Positions 1 through 8,801 of a stretch of 64,000 nucleotides of DNA are shown here, piece after piece. The notes under the pieces were generated by a model. That model worked only from the letters and a program-made list of their open reading frames with translations. It searched no databases and was not told where the DNA came from. The position numbers and the translations under genes are program-made. This stretch comes from Planctomicrobium piriforme (GTDB lineage Bacteria; Planctomycetota; Planctomycetia; Pirellulales; UBA1268). The stretch is taken from NCBI GenBank assembly GCA_945869735.1, contig CAMBPQ010000006.1, forward strand, positions 1 to 64,000, given 5' to 3'. Each line of letters starts with the position of its first letter. Positions within the stretch are counted from its first letter, which is position 1.

Positions 1-327
1 GGTCGCATCGAGACGGTGCCGGATTGGTTCGCCCGCGGACGCTCAAAGGCCTGGTGGCTCCCGCTCCACAAAACCCGTCCAGACCACAGATGTGATCGCC
101 CTGCGCGGCGGCCGTTTACCGCTCTGCCCATGAAAACCCAGGATGGACCAATGGTTCTTGTGGCCGACTGCCTTCTTTGTCGAGCATGGGCTGTTCGGTC
201 TGGTGACCCGAACACAAGCGGGCCTTCTCAACCCCTATCGGACCCCATCCCAACCCGCTCCGCGCCACCACGCCGTATACCCGTCGCTCGCGCTCCGGGC
301 TTTTTGGCAGGTACGCCGCCTTCAACG
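1..327. other. Intergenic region with repeat copies, no gene seen
   Basis: I see no convincing coding frame here; the frames that stay open have low-complexity translations and are shadows. The stretch holds two dispersed repeats: positions 5-33 match 34129-34157 exactly over 29 bases, and positions about 275-310 are a copy of the REP-like family found at several other sites. It lies downstream of the minus-strand TPR gene. Confidence 0.6.
275..310 (+). repeat. REP-like repeat, orientation B
   Basis: The core reads CGTCGCTCGCGCTCCGGGC followed by TTTTTGG. Close copies lie at about 15787-15822 and 21361-21400 (same orientation) and 36366-36405 (inverted). The complement resembles the AGGAAGCCCCAAGCGCGAGC type copies at 8125, 20332, 21436 and 34087, so both appear to be one family in two orientations. 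Confidence 0.7.
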
Positions 328-2529
328 CTACCGCACCGTGCCGGTGGCTTCGGCGCGGCTGGCCATCTCGGCGTAGTTTCGCGACTGCTCGTCGTCGCCC
401 TGTTCGGCGTACATCGTCGCCAGGTTCCCGTAGGCCACGGAGAGGGCACGCTCCTCGAGTTGGCTCTTGTCGACGGCGGCCACCATGAGGTCGACGCCGC
501 GACGGCTGAGCGATACGGCTTCCTCGCGACGCGCCACCTGCCAGTAGGAGATCGCCATGCTCACGTACGACTCGCCGAGCCGGCCGAGATCGCCGTCGCT
601 TTCGAAGCAATCGTTGTCGTCCCACAGCGGGACCGCACGATCGAACCAGGTGACGGCTGTCGTGTGGTCGCCGCGCTGGAGGCTGTGCATGATGCCAATG
701 CGAAATAACAACTCACCGACGCTCTTGCGCTCTTTGACGGTGAGCTCGCGGTGCTCCGCACCCCGTTCCAGGTAGGCCGCGGTGAGCGTGGCGTTATCGA
801 GCATATCGGTGGCGTCGCCACGTTTCTGGGCAGCGGTGAGGGCGTCGGTGAGGCCCTGCCCGACCTCCCAGTCGAGCTGCCGTCGCCGCCACGGATCGGT
901 TTCAGCCTCACCCATCCGGTCACGGAGTTCCAGGAGCCGCTTCACCCAGGCGAGTGGTTCGATCGCGTCCGTGGAGCCTGCCGCGGCGGCCAGCACGCCG
1001 CGACAAAGTTGCAGTTCCAGCACGTATCGTTCGCGGTCGCCGCCATCAAACTCCTTGACGACCGTATCCGCCCGGCTGATCCACTTGGGAATCACGCGGC
1101 TCTTCTGTTGCCATGTACCCCGGGCGATCGCCAGTGCCGTGCCGAGGTGAGCGTCGAGCAACACCTCGCGGACGGCGGCCTGCACTGTGGGCGACAGTGT
1201 GGTCAGCAGGGGCGAACCACGGCGGATGGCCTCGCTGAACTGTTCGACGGACTTTTGGTGATTGGGAATCTTTCGGGCGAGTTCGATCCGCCCGGCGAGC
1301 CGCGCCGCCTGCGCCATGACCAGCGGCGACGAGTTGGCGGCACTCGCGACGCCGTCGAGCACGGTCTGGGCCTCGTCTGGTCGGTCGAGGGCCAGAAGCA
1401 CACTGGCGTGTTTGAGCTTCGTCCAGACATCCTCAGGATCCAGACGGACAGCTTGTTGCGCCAGAGTCAGGGCCTGCATCCATTTGCCCTGATCGGCCAC
1501 CAGGACGAGGAGGAGCCGATGGGCACGGACGTGCTGTGGGTCGATCTGGATCGCGTACTGCAGGTCGGCTACCGCATAGGCGGAGCGCGTTTCGATCTCC
1601 TTCTCGGCTCGCAGCACGAACGAATCCGGGTCGAGCGGTTCGATGAGGATGCCGGTGGCTTCTTCCGTTCCGGGAGTGACGCTGAGGATCACCCCGCGTT
1701 CGGGATAGACCGCGCCGATCACGGTGTCTTGTTCGTTGTGGACCGTCACGGTGCGGAGGTCCGCGATCTCCAGTTGCCGCGCAAGGTCGGCCATGGGAAC
1801 CGGTTCGGTGAGTTTGATGATGATCGATGCAACGACGTCATCCCGGTAGCTGACCTCGACGCGTTCGAATGGCTCGATCGCCCACGTCGATCCAGCCGTT
1901 CCATCGTCGCGGGTCACCGCCTCGCCGGCGCCCCAGTCCTTTTCGATCACGGCGCGGCTGGTCTTGCCAGGCAGGACGCCGCGAAAACTTGCCGGGTCGA
2001 CCGAAAGCGTCGGCATCTCGTCAGGCGACACGGTCTGCGGCTTGGTCTGCGGCGTGGAAACGGAGTCCGTGGTTTCGACCACTGACTCCGCCCGCGGCGG
2101 CTCGACGGTCTCGGTCGGCGGTTGGGGCGTCTCGGGCAAGGGGACGGGGCTGGATGGCTTCGGCAGTGTCGCCACCCGGTCGTTGAGCCACCGACGTAGT
2201 CCACCTGTTTCGGCCGCTGGAGGGGCGGCGACGGGGCTGAGTCTGGGGGGAGCCACCGGTTTCACAACCGGTTTGGCGGCGGGCTTTGCGTCGCTCCAGT
2301 CGGCGATGGGAAGGGCGACGGGGGCGTCCGGTTCCCGGTCTTTTTTTGTCGCCCGCGCGGCGGTCTCTGTGCCGCCAAAAGACTCGATCCATCCCGGCAG
2401 CCGCATCAGCGTCCGCGGCGGGGTCGATTCCCCGTCGGCGGCACGGACGCCGACGGCGAATCCGCAGGCTCCCGCGACGAGCGATCCGCACAGAAGCAAT
2501 CGCGAGTTCGAGCACCGCAGCGTGGCCAC
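328..2529 (-). CDS. Secreted TPR-repeat protein
   Basis: A protein of 733 residues. I chose the GTG at 2529 because AAGGAG lies about six bases before it; an upstream in-frame ATG would add 16 residues without such a site. The first 30 residues are a basic stretch plus hydrophobic segment ending in VRAADGE, a likely signal peptide. Residues about 60-190 are rich in Pro, Thr and Val and look like a linker. The remainder is helical with TPR-like patterns, for example AVRLDPEDVW and LAGRIELARKIP, so a protein-protein scaffold outside the cytoplasm is likely. It is followed on its 3' side by repeats rather than another gene, and by a repeat-filled gap upstream. No catalytic motif is visible. The specific role is unknown. 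Confidence 0.8.
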   Translation of the reverse strand: MATLRCSNSRLLLCGSLVAGACGFAVGVRAADGESTPPRTLMRLPGWIESFGGTETAARATKKDREPDAPVALPIADWSDAKPAAKPVVKPVAPPRLSPVAAPPAAETGGLRRWLNDRVATLPKPSSPVPLPETPQPPTETVEPPRAESVVETTDSVSTPQTKPQTVSPDEMPTLSVDPASFRGVLPGKTSRAVIEKDWGAGEAVTRDDGTAGSTWAIEPFERVEVSYRDDVVASIIIKLTEPVPMADLARQLEIADLRTVTVHNEQDTVIGAVYPERGVILSVTPGTEEATGILIEPLDPDSFVLRAEKEIETRSAYAVADLQYAIQIDPQHVRAHRLLLVLVADQGKWMQALTLAQQAVRLDPEDVWTKLKHASVLLALDRPDEAQTVLDGVASAANSSPLVMAQAARLAGRIELARKIPNHQKSVEQFSEAIRRGSPLLTTLSPTVQAAVREVLLDAHLGTALAIARGTWQQKSRVIPKWISRADTVVKEFDGGDRERYVLELQLCRGVLAAAAGSTDAIEPLAWVKRLLELRDRMGEAETDPWRRRQLDWEVGQGLTDALTAAQKRGDATDMLDNATLTAAYLERGAEHRELTVKERKSVGELLFRIGIMHSLQRGDHTTAVTWFDRAVPLWDDNDCFESDGDLGRLGESYVSMAISYWQVARREEAVSLSRRGVDLMVAAVDKSQLEERALSVAYGNLATMYAEQGDDEQSRNYAEMASRAEATGTVR

Positions 2530-2936
2530 GAGGTATCTCCTTCGACGGAGGCCGGGAATAGTCCGGGGGCAATCCACCCGGAAGGGCCGGGACGGTAGGT
2601 GGTCCCTGTCCGCGGGTCCAGACCAGACCAGACCAGACGTTCTCGCGGCCTTTTGCGGCGTCCGCCAATCTGGCTAGGGCGCATCCGACTTTGGTGGATC
2701 GCCGGCTCGGGGGTGGCAAAAGTCTCGTCGCCGGGGCGAGGATCCGCCCCAGGCTCCTCGAGCGTTCGCCGACCCCCTTGCCTACCTCCTCCAAGGTGCC
2801 ATGTCGCCGGCCTTGCTGGCAAGCGAAGCCAGGATGGCGAAGCGAGGCCAGCACGGCGTGAGCGGAGGGCGGGATGCCCGTAGCGAACGTCCGGCGACAG
2901 GGCACGGGCCACCCCGGACAGCGAGCGAGCCAGCCC
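2530..2936. other. Repeat-rich intergenic gap, no gene seen
   Basis: This gap between the TPR gene and the aldolase gene holds four perfect tandem copies of CCAGA at 2618-2637 and a copy of the long intergenic repeat (about 2680-2800). Open frames exist in several phases but none has a convincing start or family resemblance. The promoter of the minus-strand TPR gene must lie in its left part. Confidence 0.6.
2680..2800 (+). repeat. Long intergenic repeat, family C, copy 1
   Basis: It begins near GCGCATCCGACTTTGGTGG, continues through CGCCGGCTCGGGGG and GGCAAAAGTCTCGTCGCCGG, and ends near CTACCTCCTCCAAGGTGCC. Other copies lie at about 6352-6500, 20211-20335 and, in part, 21281-21318 and 17693-17755 (inverted). 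All are intergenic. Confidence 0.75.
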
Positions 2937-3980
2937 TCAGGCCCCAGCGTATCGCTTGGCCATCTCGGCGATCGTGATGCACTTCACCTTTCCGGCATTT
3001 CCGGCCTGACCGAACTGCACCATCCGCTCAACGCAAACCTTCTTCATGGCGTCGCGAGAAGGCTTGAGGAAGTCGCGGGGGTCGAACTTCTCGGGCGTCT
3101 CGGCAAGGACCTTGCGGATCGCACCGGTGATCGCCATTCGGCAGTCGGTGTCGACGTTGATCTTCCGCACGCCGTGCTTGATGCCCCGCTGGATCTCCGC
3201 CACGGGCACGCCCCACGTCTGCGGCATTTTCCCACCGTACTTGGTGATGATGTCTTGCAGTTCCTGTGGCACGCTCGACGAGCCATGCATCACCAGATGA
3301 CAGTTGGGGAGCTTCGCATGAATCTCCTCGATCCGCTTCATGGCCAGCACGTCGCCGTCAGGCTTGCGGGTGAACTTGTAGGCGCCGTGGCTCGTGCCGA
3401 TGGCGACTGCCAAGGCGTCGACACCCGTTGCTGCGACGAACCGAGCCGCCTCATCGGGATCGGTGAGCAGCTGGTCATGCGAGAGTTTTCCCGTAGCACC
3501 GTGGCCGTCCTCCGCCTCACCTTCGCCGCTCTCGAGCGAGCCCAGGCAGCCGAGCTCACCCTCCACGGACACGCCGCGGGCGTGCGCGAGCTTTACGACG
3601 TCCTTCGTGACCTGCACGTTGTAGTCGAAGTCGGCGGGCGACTTGCCATCCTCCTTAAGCGAGCCGTCCATCATCACGCTCGTGAAGCCGTGGTCGATCG
3701 CGCTCTCGCACGTGGCCGGTGAGTTGCCGTGGTCTTGATGCATCGCGATCGGGATCTGCGGATAGAGTTCGGCGGCGGCGAGCATCAGATGCCGAAGGTA
3801 GTTGTCTTGGCTGTAGCTGCGGGCGCCCCGCGAGGCCTGCACGATCACCGGCGAGTCGGTCTCCTTGGCCGCCTCCATGATCGACTGGATCTGCTCCATG
3901 TTGTTGACGTTGAAAGCTGCGAGTCCGTAGCCGTTTTCGGCAGCGTGGTCGAGCAGAATCCGCAGTGGAACGAGGGGCAT
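2937..3980 (-). CDS. fba: Class II fructose-bisphosphate aldolase
   Basis: A protein of 347 residues, the usual length of the zinc-dependent class II enzyme that splits fructose 1,6-bisphosphate into glyceraldehyde 3-phosphate and dihydroxyacetone phosphate in glycolysis and gluconeogenesis. The sequence carries the metal-binding [10 protein letters not shown] segment, the VSVEGELG stretch, [19 protein letters not shown] and the C-terminal [11 protein letters not shown] signature. I chose the ATG at 3980 ([10 protein letters not shown]) because family members begin there and GGAG precedes it; the open frame upstream is longer but not conserved-looking. It is monocistronic and divergent from the DUF454 gene. 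The full-length match to the cbbA/fba type is strong. Confidence 0.95.
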   Translation of the reverse strand: MPLVPLRILLDHAAENGYGLAAFNVNNMEQIQSIMEAAKETDSPVIVQASRGARSYSQDNYLRHLMLAAAELYPQIPIAMHQDHGNSPATCESAIDHGFTSVMMDGSLKEDGKSPADFDYNVQVTKDVVKLAHARGVSVEGELGCLGSLESGEGEAEDGHGATGKLSHDQLLTDPDEAARFVAATGVDALAVAIGTSHGAYKFTRKPDGDVLAMKRIEEIHAKLPNCHLVMHGSSSVPQELQDIITKYGGKMPQTWGVPVAEIQRGIKHGVRKINVDTDCRMAITGAIRKVLAETPEKFDPRDFLKPSRDAMKKVCVERMVQFGQAGNAGKVKCITIAEMAKRYAGA

Positions 3981-4104
3981 CGGAGGCTCTCCAAAGGCGG
4001 GTGGGGCGAGGGTCGTCGGGGGTGCAGCGCTTGAGATCATACGGCAAACATGCGCGTGGTAGAATCCCCGTAGTTGCCTGGCACAACTCGGGAAGCCCCG
4101 CTTC

Positions 4105-4530
4105 ATGGACCTCCGCCCCGTCACCGACCCGCTCCGCGGGTTTCTCTACGTGAGCGGCGGCTGGATCTGCCTTGGGCTCGCCGTGCTCGGCGCCGTGTTG
4201 CCGCTGCTTCCGACGACGCCGTTCGTGCTCTTGGCGAGCTGGTGTTTCTACCGCGGCTCGCCCCGGATCCACGCCTGGCTGCACCGCTCGAAGGTCTTCG
4301 GGCCCACGCTCGACGACTGGCAGCACTACCGAGGTATTCGCCGCAGTCTCAAGCATCGTGCCATCGTGATGGTGGTGACGGTGGTGACGCTGAGTCTGCT
4401 GCTCAGCAGCCTCCACTGGACACTCCGCTACGCATTCTTCGCCGCGGTGGCGACCGGTCTGTACGTGATCTGGTCGGTGCCAACCCTGCCCGATGACGCC
4501 CCCCAGGCACCCCGGACGCTCGCCGAGTGA
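4105..4530 (+). CDS. DUF454 (YbaN-like) inner-membrane protein
   Basis: A 141-residue protein matching the small DUF454 family. Residues about 18-45 form one hydrophobic span containing the family signature [20 protein letters not shown], followed by the amphipathic [14 protein letters not shown] segment. Residues about 90-120 form a second hydrophobic region. The function of the family is not established. The gene is divergent from the aldolase gene, with only 124 bases between the start codons, and it ends 31 bases before the GHKL ATPase gene, so the two may be co-transcribed. Confidence 0.85.
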   Translation: MDLRPVTDPLRGFLYVSGGWICLGLAVLGAVLPLLPTTPFVLLASWCFYRGSPRIHAWLHRSKVFGPTLDDWQHYRGIRRSLKHRAIVMVVTVVTLSLLLSSLHWTLRYAFFAAVATGLYVIWSVPTLPDDAPQAPRTLAE

Positions 4531-4561
4531 CCGTCACCACCCACGCGACGCTTTCGCCATC

Positions 4562-6349
4562 ATGAAGACCAACACGCAGGCCATCACCGGCACGCTCACG
4601 ATCGGCGACCAGTGGAACGCGATCACGATCATCGCCCACTCGCAGACGCATCCCCTCAAGGCGATCTGCGAGCTCACCGAAAATGCCATCGATGCCGGGG
4701 CGACGAGCGTCAGGATCTCGCGGCGACGCGCCCAGGGCAGCTTGTTCCTCGAGGTCGAGGACGACGGCCGCGGCGTGGCTCCCGACGCGTCGGGGGCCGC
4801 TGACTTCGAACGGATCGCCACCCATCTCTGCGATTCGATGAAGCGGCAGCTCCACGGCACCCAGCGGCAGGGTGTGCATGGCGAGTTTGGGATCGGCCTG
4901 CTCAGCTTCTGGAGCCTCGGTGAGGAGTTGCGGATGACGTCCGGGGGTGGTCCGGGATCCCTTCGCGAACTCCATCTCGTGCGTGGCGAGCGGCAGTACA
5001 CAATCCGCCCCGCACGCGGCCGGCTCGCGATCCGCGGCACCCGCGTGACGGTCGGCCCGCTGCTGGAAGGCACGAAGAATCTCGTCACCGGCGAGAAGAT
5101 CGCCCGCTATCTCTCGGCCGAACTCCGCGACCGGATCCGGCGCACGGGCGTGACGATCGACGTCGTCGACGCGGTGGCCCGGCGGGAGATCCGCGTCGTA
5201 CCCCGTGAGTTCGACGGCGAGCGGCTGGAGATTCCGCGGCGGTATGCGACGCCGCTGGGCGACGTCAACGTCGAGATCTACCAGCGGGGAGACGAGGCCG
5301 CCGGCACCGGCGGAATCGCGGTCTGCAAAGACGGCACGCGCGTGCTCGCCGACATCGCCGAGCTTCTCCCGTTCCAGCACGCGCCATGGACCGACCGGCG
5401 CCTGGAGGGGCTCATCGATTTCGAGGCCCTGGCGCTCGCTCCCGGCACCCGTTCGGGCATCGTGCCCGACGCGGCTCTCGACGCGCTCGCGGCCATCGCA
5501 CCGGCGATCGAAGCCGGCATCCTGGCGGCCGTCACTTCGCGAGAGCAGGCGGAAGCCGAACGGGCCAGTCGCCAACTCCTCAAGCAAGTCCACAAGGCGT
5601 TCGCCTCGGCGCTCGCCGATCTTCCGGCCGAAGACTATCTCTTCTTCGATCTCCCCAAGCACGAGCTGGCGCTCCAGCAGCGGGAGGGCTCATCGGGCGC
5701 CGGATCTGCGTCCTCCGGTGACCAACCATCGCAGCCTCGGGCGCCAGTCGCCGAGCCTGCCCCACTGCTTTTTGCACCCCAGCCCGGACCGCTGGCCAGC
5801 GTTCGGATTTCCCCGCGTCACCCCCGGCGACCGCCCGGCGGTTCGTGCCTGTTCACCGCCGTCGCCAGCGACGCGCAGGGCATCGCGATCCCCGCTGGCG
5901 TGACAGTCGCGTGGCAGATCATCGCGGGCTCGGCGGCGATCGCGACCGATGGCTTGTCCTGTCGCCTAGCCTCATCTGACGTCGGGCTCGTCACGGTCGA
6001 GGTGCGGGTACGGCAGGGCGACGTGGAGGTGAGCGATCAGGTGGATCTCAAGTTCATGATCGACTCCGCCGGTGATAGTTCGGGTGGCCGCGGCCTACCC
6101 AGCTACCGGCTGGAGCCGGAACACGGCCAGCCCTGGCGGTCGCGGTACGACGCGGCGGGCAATGAGATCGTGATCAACTCCGCCCACCGAGACTTCCTCG
6201 CCAGCCGCTCGGCGGCGGCCAGGCATCGCCGCTACATCGGCAAGCTCTACGCGAAGGAGGTCGTGCTCACGAACTTTCCGCACGAGTCGCCCGCCGAGGT
6301 GATGGAGCGGCTCATCGAGGTCACGCTCCGTACCGAAGACTCGCTGTAG
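4562..6349 (+). CDS. GHKL (Hsp90/MutL-type) ATPase with Ig-like insert
   Basis: A protein of 595 residues. The first 115 residues hold the three ATP-binding motifs of the GHKL fold: the N-box ELTENAIDAGA (residue 37 on), DDGRG (67-71) and GEFGIGLLSFW (107-117). The arrangement is most like Hsp90/MutL/topoisomerase VI-B rather than a histidine kinase, since there is no dimerisation/phosphoacceptor domain. Residues about 410-500 resemble a bacterial Ig-like (Big) domain, with alternating beta-type residues such as GVTVAWQIIAGS and LVTVEVRVRQG. The last 80 residues form a separate alpha-rich end. The ATG at 4562 is the first plausible start; an upstream in-frame ATG overlaps the DUF454 gene. There is no signal peptide, so it is probably cytoplasmic, which makes the Ig-like part unusual. 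The role is unknown. Confidence 0.8.
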   Translation: MKTNTQAITGTLTIGDQWNAITIIAHSQTHPLKAICELTENAIDAGATSVRISRRRAQGSLFLEVEDDGRGVAPDASGAADFERIATHLCDSMKRQLHGTQRQGVHGEFGIGLLSFWSLGEELRMTSGGGPGSLRELHLVRGERQYTIRPARGRLAIRGTRVTVGPLLEGTKNLVTGEKIARYLSAELRDRIRRTGVTIDVVDAVARREIRVVPREFDGERLEIPRRYATPLGDVNVEIYQRGDEAAGTGGIAVCKDGTRVLADIAELLPFQHAPWTDRRLEGLIDFEALALAPGTRSGIVPDAALDALAAIAPAIEAGILAAVTSREQAEAERASRQLLKQVHKAFASALADLPAEDYLFFDLPKHELALQQREGSSGAGSASSGDQPSQPRAPVAEPAPLLFAPQPGPLASVRISPRHPRRPPGGSCLFTAVASDAQGIAIPAGVTVAWQIIAGSAAIATDGLSCRLASSDVGLVTVEVRVRQGDVEVSDQVDLKFMIDSAGDSSGGRGLPSYRLEPEHGQPWRSRYDAAGNEIVINSAHRDFLASRSAAARHRRYIGKLYAKEVVLTNFPHESPAEVMERLIEVTLRTEDSL

Positions 6350-6351
6350 AG

Positions 6352-6500
6352 CGCACTGGCCTCACACGCATCACTGGCTCGGGGGCGGCAAAAGTCTCGT
6401 CGCCGGGGCGAGGATACGCCCAAGGCTCCTCGAGCGGTCGCTGCCCCCCTCGCCTACCTCTTCCGAGGTGCCCCCGAGCCGGCGATCCACCAGAGCCAGG
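6352..6500. repeat. Family C repeat bounded by 11-bp inverted repeats
   Basis: This copy of the long intergenic repeat sits between the convergent GHKL and MFS genes. It is bounded by GGCTCGGGGGC at 6376-6386 and its perfect complement GCCCCCGAGCC at 6470-6480, about 105 bases apart end to end. That structure is MITE-like. Because the element lies between two convergent genes it could also fold into a large hairpin and stop transcription from both sides, which is inference. Confidence 0.65.
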
Positions 6501-6529
6501 TCCGCTCGAGCCGCTGCGTTCCCGCCAAC

Positions 6530-8014
6530 TCAGTGCTCGAGTGTGGTGTCGGGCTCGGGGAGCCACTGCGTGAGAATCGCGCCCACGAGGGCGTAGCCGC
6601 CCGCGACCGCGGCGCCGGCCAGCGCGATCCTCACGGGATCCGGAGGCGTGGCTGCGGAGAACGTCAGCGTGAGCCACGCGGCGGCGGTGCCGAGCACGCG
6701 GCCGCCGATGTTGGCCGCGAAGCTCTCGCCCGTACCGCGGAGATGGGTGGGAAACACGAGCGCGATGTAGTTGCCCCAGAAGCTGAACTGCGCGACCGTG
6801 AGCAGGCCCGCCACGAAAATGCCCGCCTTGATCCAGGGGAGCGAGTCGGCGTTGGAGAGCTGTGTGGAGATCCACCAGAAGAGCGCAGGCACCACGACGA
6901 GCGCCGGAATCTGAAAAAGCCGCAGTAGCCGTCGTCGACCGAGAATCCGCAACGCAGCGAAGGCGAGCAGCACCCGCCCCACGAGGCCGCCGATCTCCTG
7001 GTAGATCGTGACGGTGGCCACCGCCTCGTCGGTGGCGTTGCCGGCGATCGCCTTGAGTTTGCCCGGAGCAGGTGCGGGCTTCCCGGCCTTACCGGCCGCG
7101 GCGACGGCCTCGTCCTGCGCCGCCTTCGCGGTGGCAAGGATCGCGGCGTGCCCCTTCGGCCCACCGAGGATCTGCGGCAGTTGCTGGATCGCGCCAAACG
7201 CGATGCCGTAACTGGCAGCAAAGACGAGCGTGGTCACGACGGTGGTGCGCACGAGCGCGGGGCTGAAAAGCTCGCGAATGCTCGGCCGCTTGAGAGTGCC
7301 AGCCCGCTTCTTCTCGGCCCACACGGGACTCTCGGGCAGAAACGGTCGAATGACGATCAGCGGCAGCGCCGGAATCACGCCGGAAATGAGCGTGTAGCGC
7401 CAGGCCTCGTGGCCACCCTGGATCGCCGGCAAGGCGTCGGCCAACCGGGCGGCGAGCACCGTGGCCGAGCCCACGAGGAGCCCACCGAGCGACGAGAATG
7501 CCTGAGTCCAGCCAAGCACCCGCTCCCGCTGCTCATGGTTCGGGAAGAGTTCGGCGAGCCAGGCGACCGCCGCGACGAACTCGACGCACACGCCAATGAA
7601 CACGAGGCAGCGAAAGAAGAGCAGTTGCGGCAGCGACGTGGCGAAACCGGCGGCGAGTGCGGCAAAGGCATAGAGCAGAATGCTGAAGGTGAGCACACGG
7701 CGGCGGCCCAAGAGGTCGGTGAGGTAGCCGCCCAGCAGGCCGAAGACGCCGCCGGCGAGTGCCGGCAGGAAGAAGAGCGCGCGGGCCCACTTCGTGTATT
7801 CGGGTGAGCCCGGCACGAGCAGCGGCACGCCCTCAGGCGTCATGCCCCCGAGCGCGGCAAGCGCCGGCTTGATCACGAGCGGGAGCATGAGGAGTTCATA
7901 GATATCAAACGCGAAGCCGATCGCGGCGATCGCACAGACGAGCCAGCCGGTGAGCGTGAGTTTCCCGGTCGCCGTCATGCCGACGGAAGCGGAGCCATTC
8001 GCGGGCGTTGCCAT
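6530..8014 (-). CDS. Major facilitator superfamily transporter
   Basis: A 494-residue membrane protein with the layout of the MFS. The motif A region between helices 2 and 3 reads GGYLTDLLGRRRVL, and the helix 4-5 area reads FRCLVFIGVCVEFVAAVAW. A second half with further hydrophobic spans follows a cytoplasmic loop (WAEKKRAGTLKRPSIREL). A region of about 50 residues after QILGGPKGHAAI is rich in Ala, Lys and Pro (KAGKPAPAPGKLKA) and looks like an added loop. The substrate cannot be told from sequence; the overall pattern recalls the sugar and organic-acid carriers. It lies downstream of the lipoprotein gene on the same strand, about 185 bases away with a REP-like copy between them, so co-transcription is uncertain. 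Confidence 0.85.
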   Translation of the reverse strand: MATPANGSASVGMTATGKLTLTGWLVCAIAAIGFAFDIYELLMLPLVIKPALAALGGMTPEGVPLLVPGSPEYTKWARALFFLPALAGGVFGLLGGYLTDLLGRRRVLTFSILLYAFAALAAGFATSLPQLLFFRCLVFIGVCVEFVAAVAWLAELFPNHEQRERVLGWTQAFSSLGGLLVGSATVLAARLADALPAIQGGHEAWRYTLISGVIPALPLIVIRPFLPESPVWAEKKRAGTLKRPSIRELFSPALVRTTVVTTLVFAASYGIAFGAIQQLPQILGGPKGHAAILATAKAAQDEAVAAAGKAGKPAPAPGKLKAIAGNATDEAVATVTIYQEIGGLVGRVLLAFAALRILGRRRLLRLFQIPALVVVPALFWWISTQLSNADSLPWIKAGIFVAGLLTVAQFSFWGNYIALVFPTHLRGTGESFAANIGGRVLGTAAAWLTLTFSAATPPDPVRIALAGAAVAGGYALVGAILTQWLPEPDTTLEH

Positions 8015-8124
8015 TTAGGAATCTCTGGGCCGCGGCCGGTCGTGCACAAAAGACGCCGGTCAGGCCCCACGGCTTATCGGCGGCAGCAGCATGCGTCACC
8101 TTCTCCGCGAGAATCGCCACGCTT

Positions 8125-8157
8125 CCCGTCAGGAAGCCCCAAGCGCGAGCGCGGGGA
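8125..8157 (+). repeat. REP-like repeat, orientation A
   Basis: The core is AGGAAGCCCCAAGCGCGAGC followed by GCGGGGA. It lies between the lipoprotein and MFS genes. The copies at 21436-21467 and 34087-34118 differ at only a few positions; 20332-20357 lacks a CGAG; 36445-36476 is inverted. Confidence 0.75.
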
Positions 8158-8199
8158 AGACGCCTGCCACCTCGCTCCGCTCCGCACGGCCATCGGACT

Positions 8200-8646
8200 T
8201 CACTGCGGACCAATCGACGCCGGATTCTTCGCGAGGAAATCCCGCGGGCCGCGGGTCGTGTAATACGGATAGGCCACGGCCCCGGTCGGCGGGCCAGCGG
8301 GCTGGGTGGCGCCGTAATCGGAGCCAGCAAGCGCCGCCTTCTCCTCGGGCGTCAGGTGATGCTTGGCGAGACCGCCATACGGTCCCACGTGCCGCGGATG
8401 GCAGGCGCCCCCTTCGCACTCCTGACAGGCTCCGCTCGGGCAGTTCCCGTCGGGGCAGCCCTCCGGGCCGCACTGGCCGCCCTGACACTGGCCATCCTGG
8501 CATTGACCGCCGACCTGACCAGCGTGATGGCCGTGCGGACCGTCGGTGTTGAGCAGGAAGAGCCGGTCGATGATCGAGCAACCGCTCGACGTAGTGATCA
8601 CGGCGGCGACGACAACCAGACCGAGGGCGTGAGGCAGCGATTTCAT
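8200..8646 (-). CDS. Cys-rich lipoprotein
   Basis: A 148-residue protein with a lipoprotein signal: a short basic start (MKSLPHAL), a hydrophobic stretch, then TTSSGC, so the cysteine is likely lipidated and the mature protein membrane-anchored outside the cytoplasm. Residues about 45-85 contain eight cysteines spaced two to five apart among Gly, Gln and Asp (QCQDGQCQGGQCGPEGC and onward), flanked by histidine clusters (GPHGHHAG and CHPRHVG). Such spacing suggests metal binding or disulfides, which is inference. The C-terminal part, with YPYYTTRGPRDFLAKNPASI, looks like a short conserved tail. I do not recognise a named family. The start at 8646 places the signal peptide correctly; an upstream ATG adds 14 residues that would spoil it. 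Confidence 0.75.
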   Translation of the reverse strand: MKSLPHALGLVVVAAVITTSSGCSIIDRLFLLNTDGPHGHHAGQVGGQCQDGQCQGGQCGPEGCPDGNCPSGACQECEGGACHPRHVGPYGGLAKHHLTPEEKAALAGSDYGATQPAGPPTGAVAYPYYTTRGPRDFLAKNPASIGPQ

Positions 8647-8801
8647 GGGCGGGGTTCCCGATGGGCGGAGCGAGCGCCGCCGGCACATCGCCGCAGGCCA
8701 CTCTTCCGCGTTTCACCGGTGGTATCGGTCGTGCAGAGCGCGCGGGTTGAGCAAACTCTGCGGGCGAGAATCCAGGCAGGATGCGCAGACGCGGTGCCGC
8801 A

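Noticed and set aside
751-2085. Long plus-strand frame of 444 codons opposite the TPR gene
   Set aside because: Antisense shadow typical of GC-rich DNA; the minus strand has a signal peptide, ribosome-binding site and TPR pattern.
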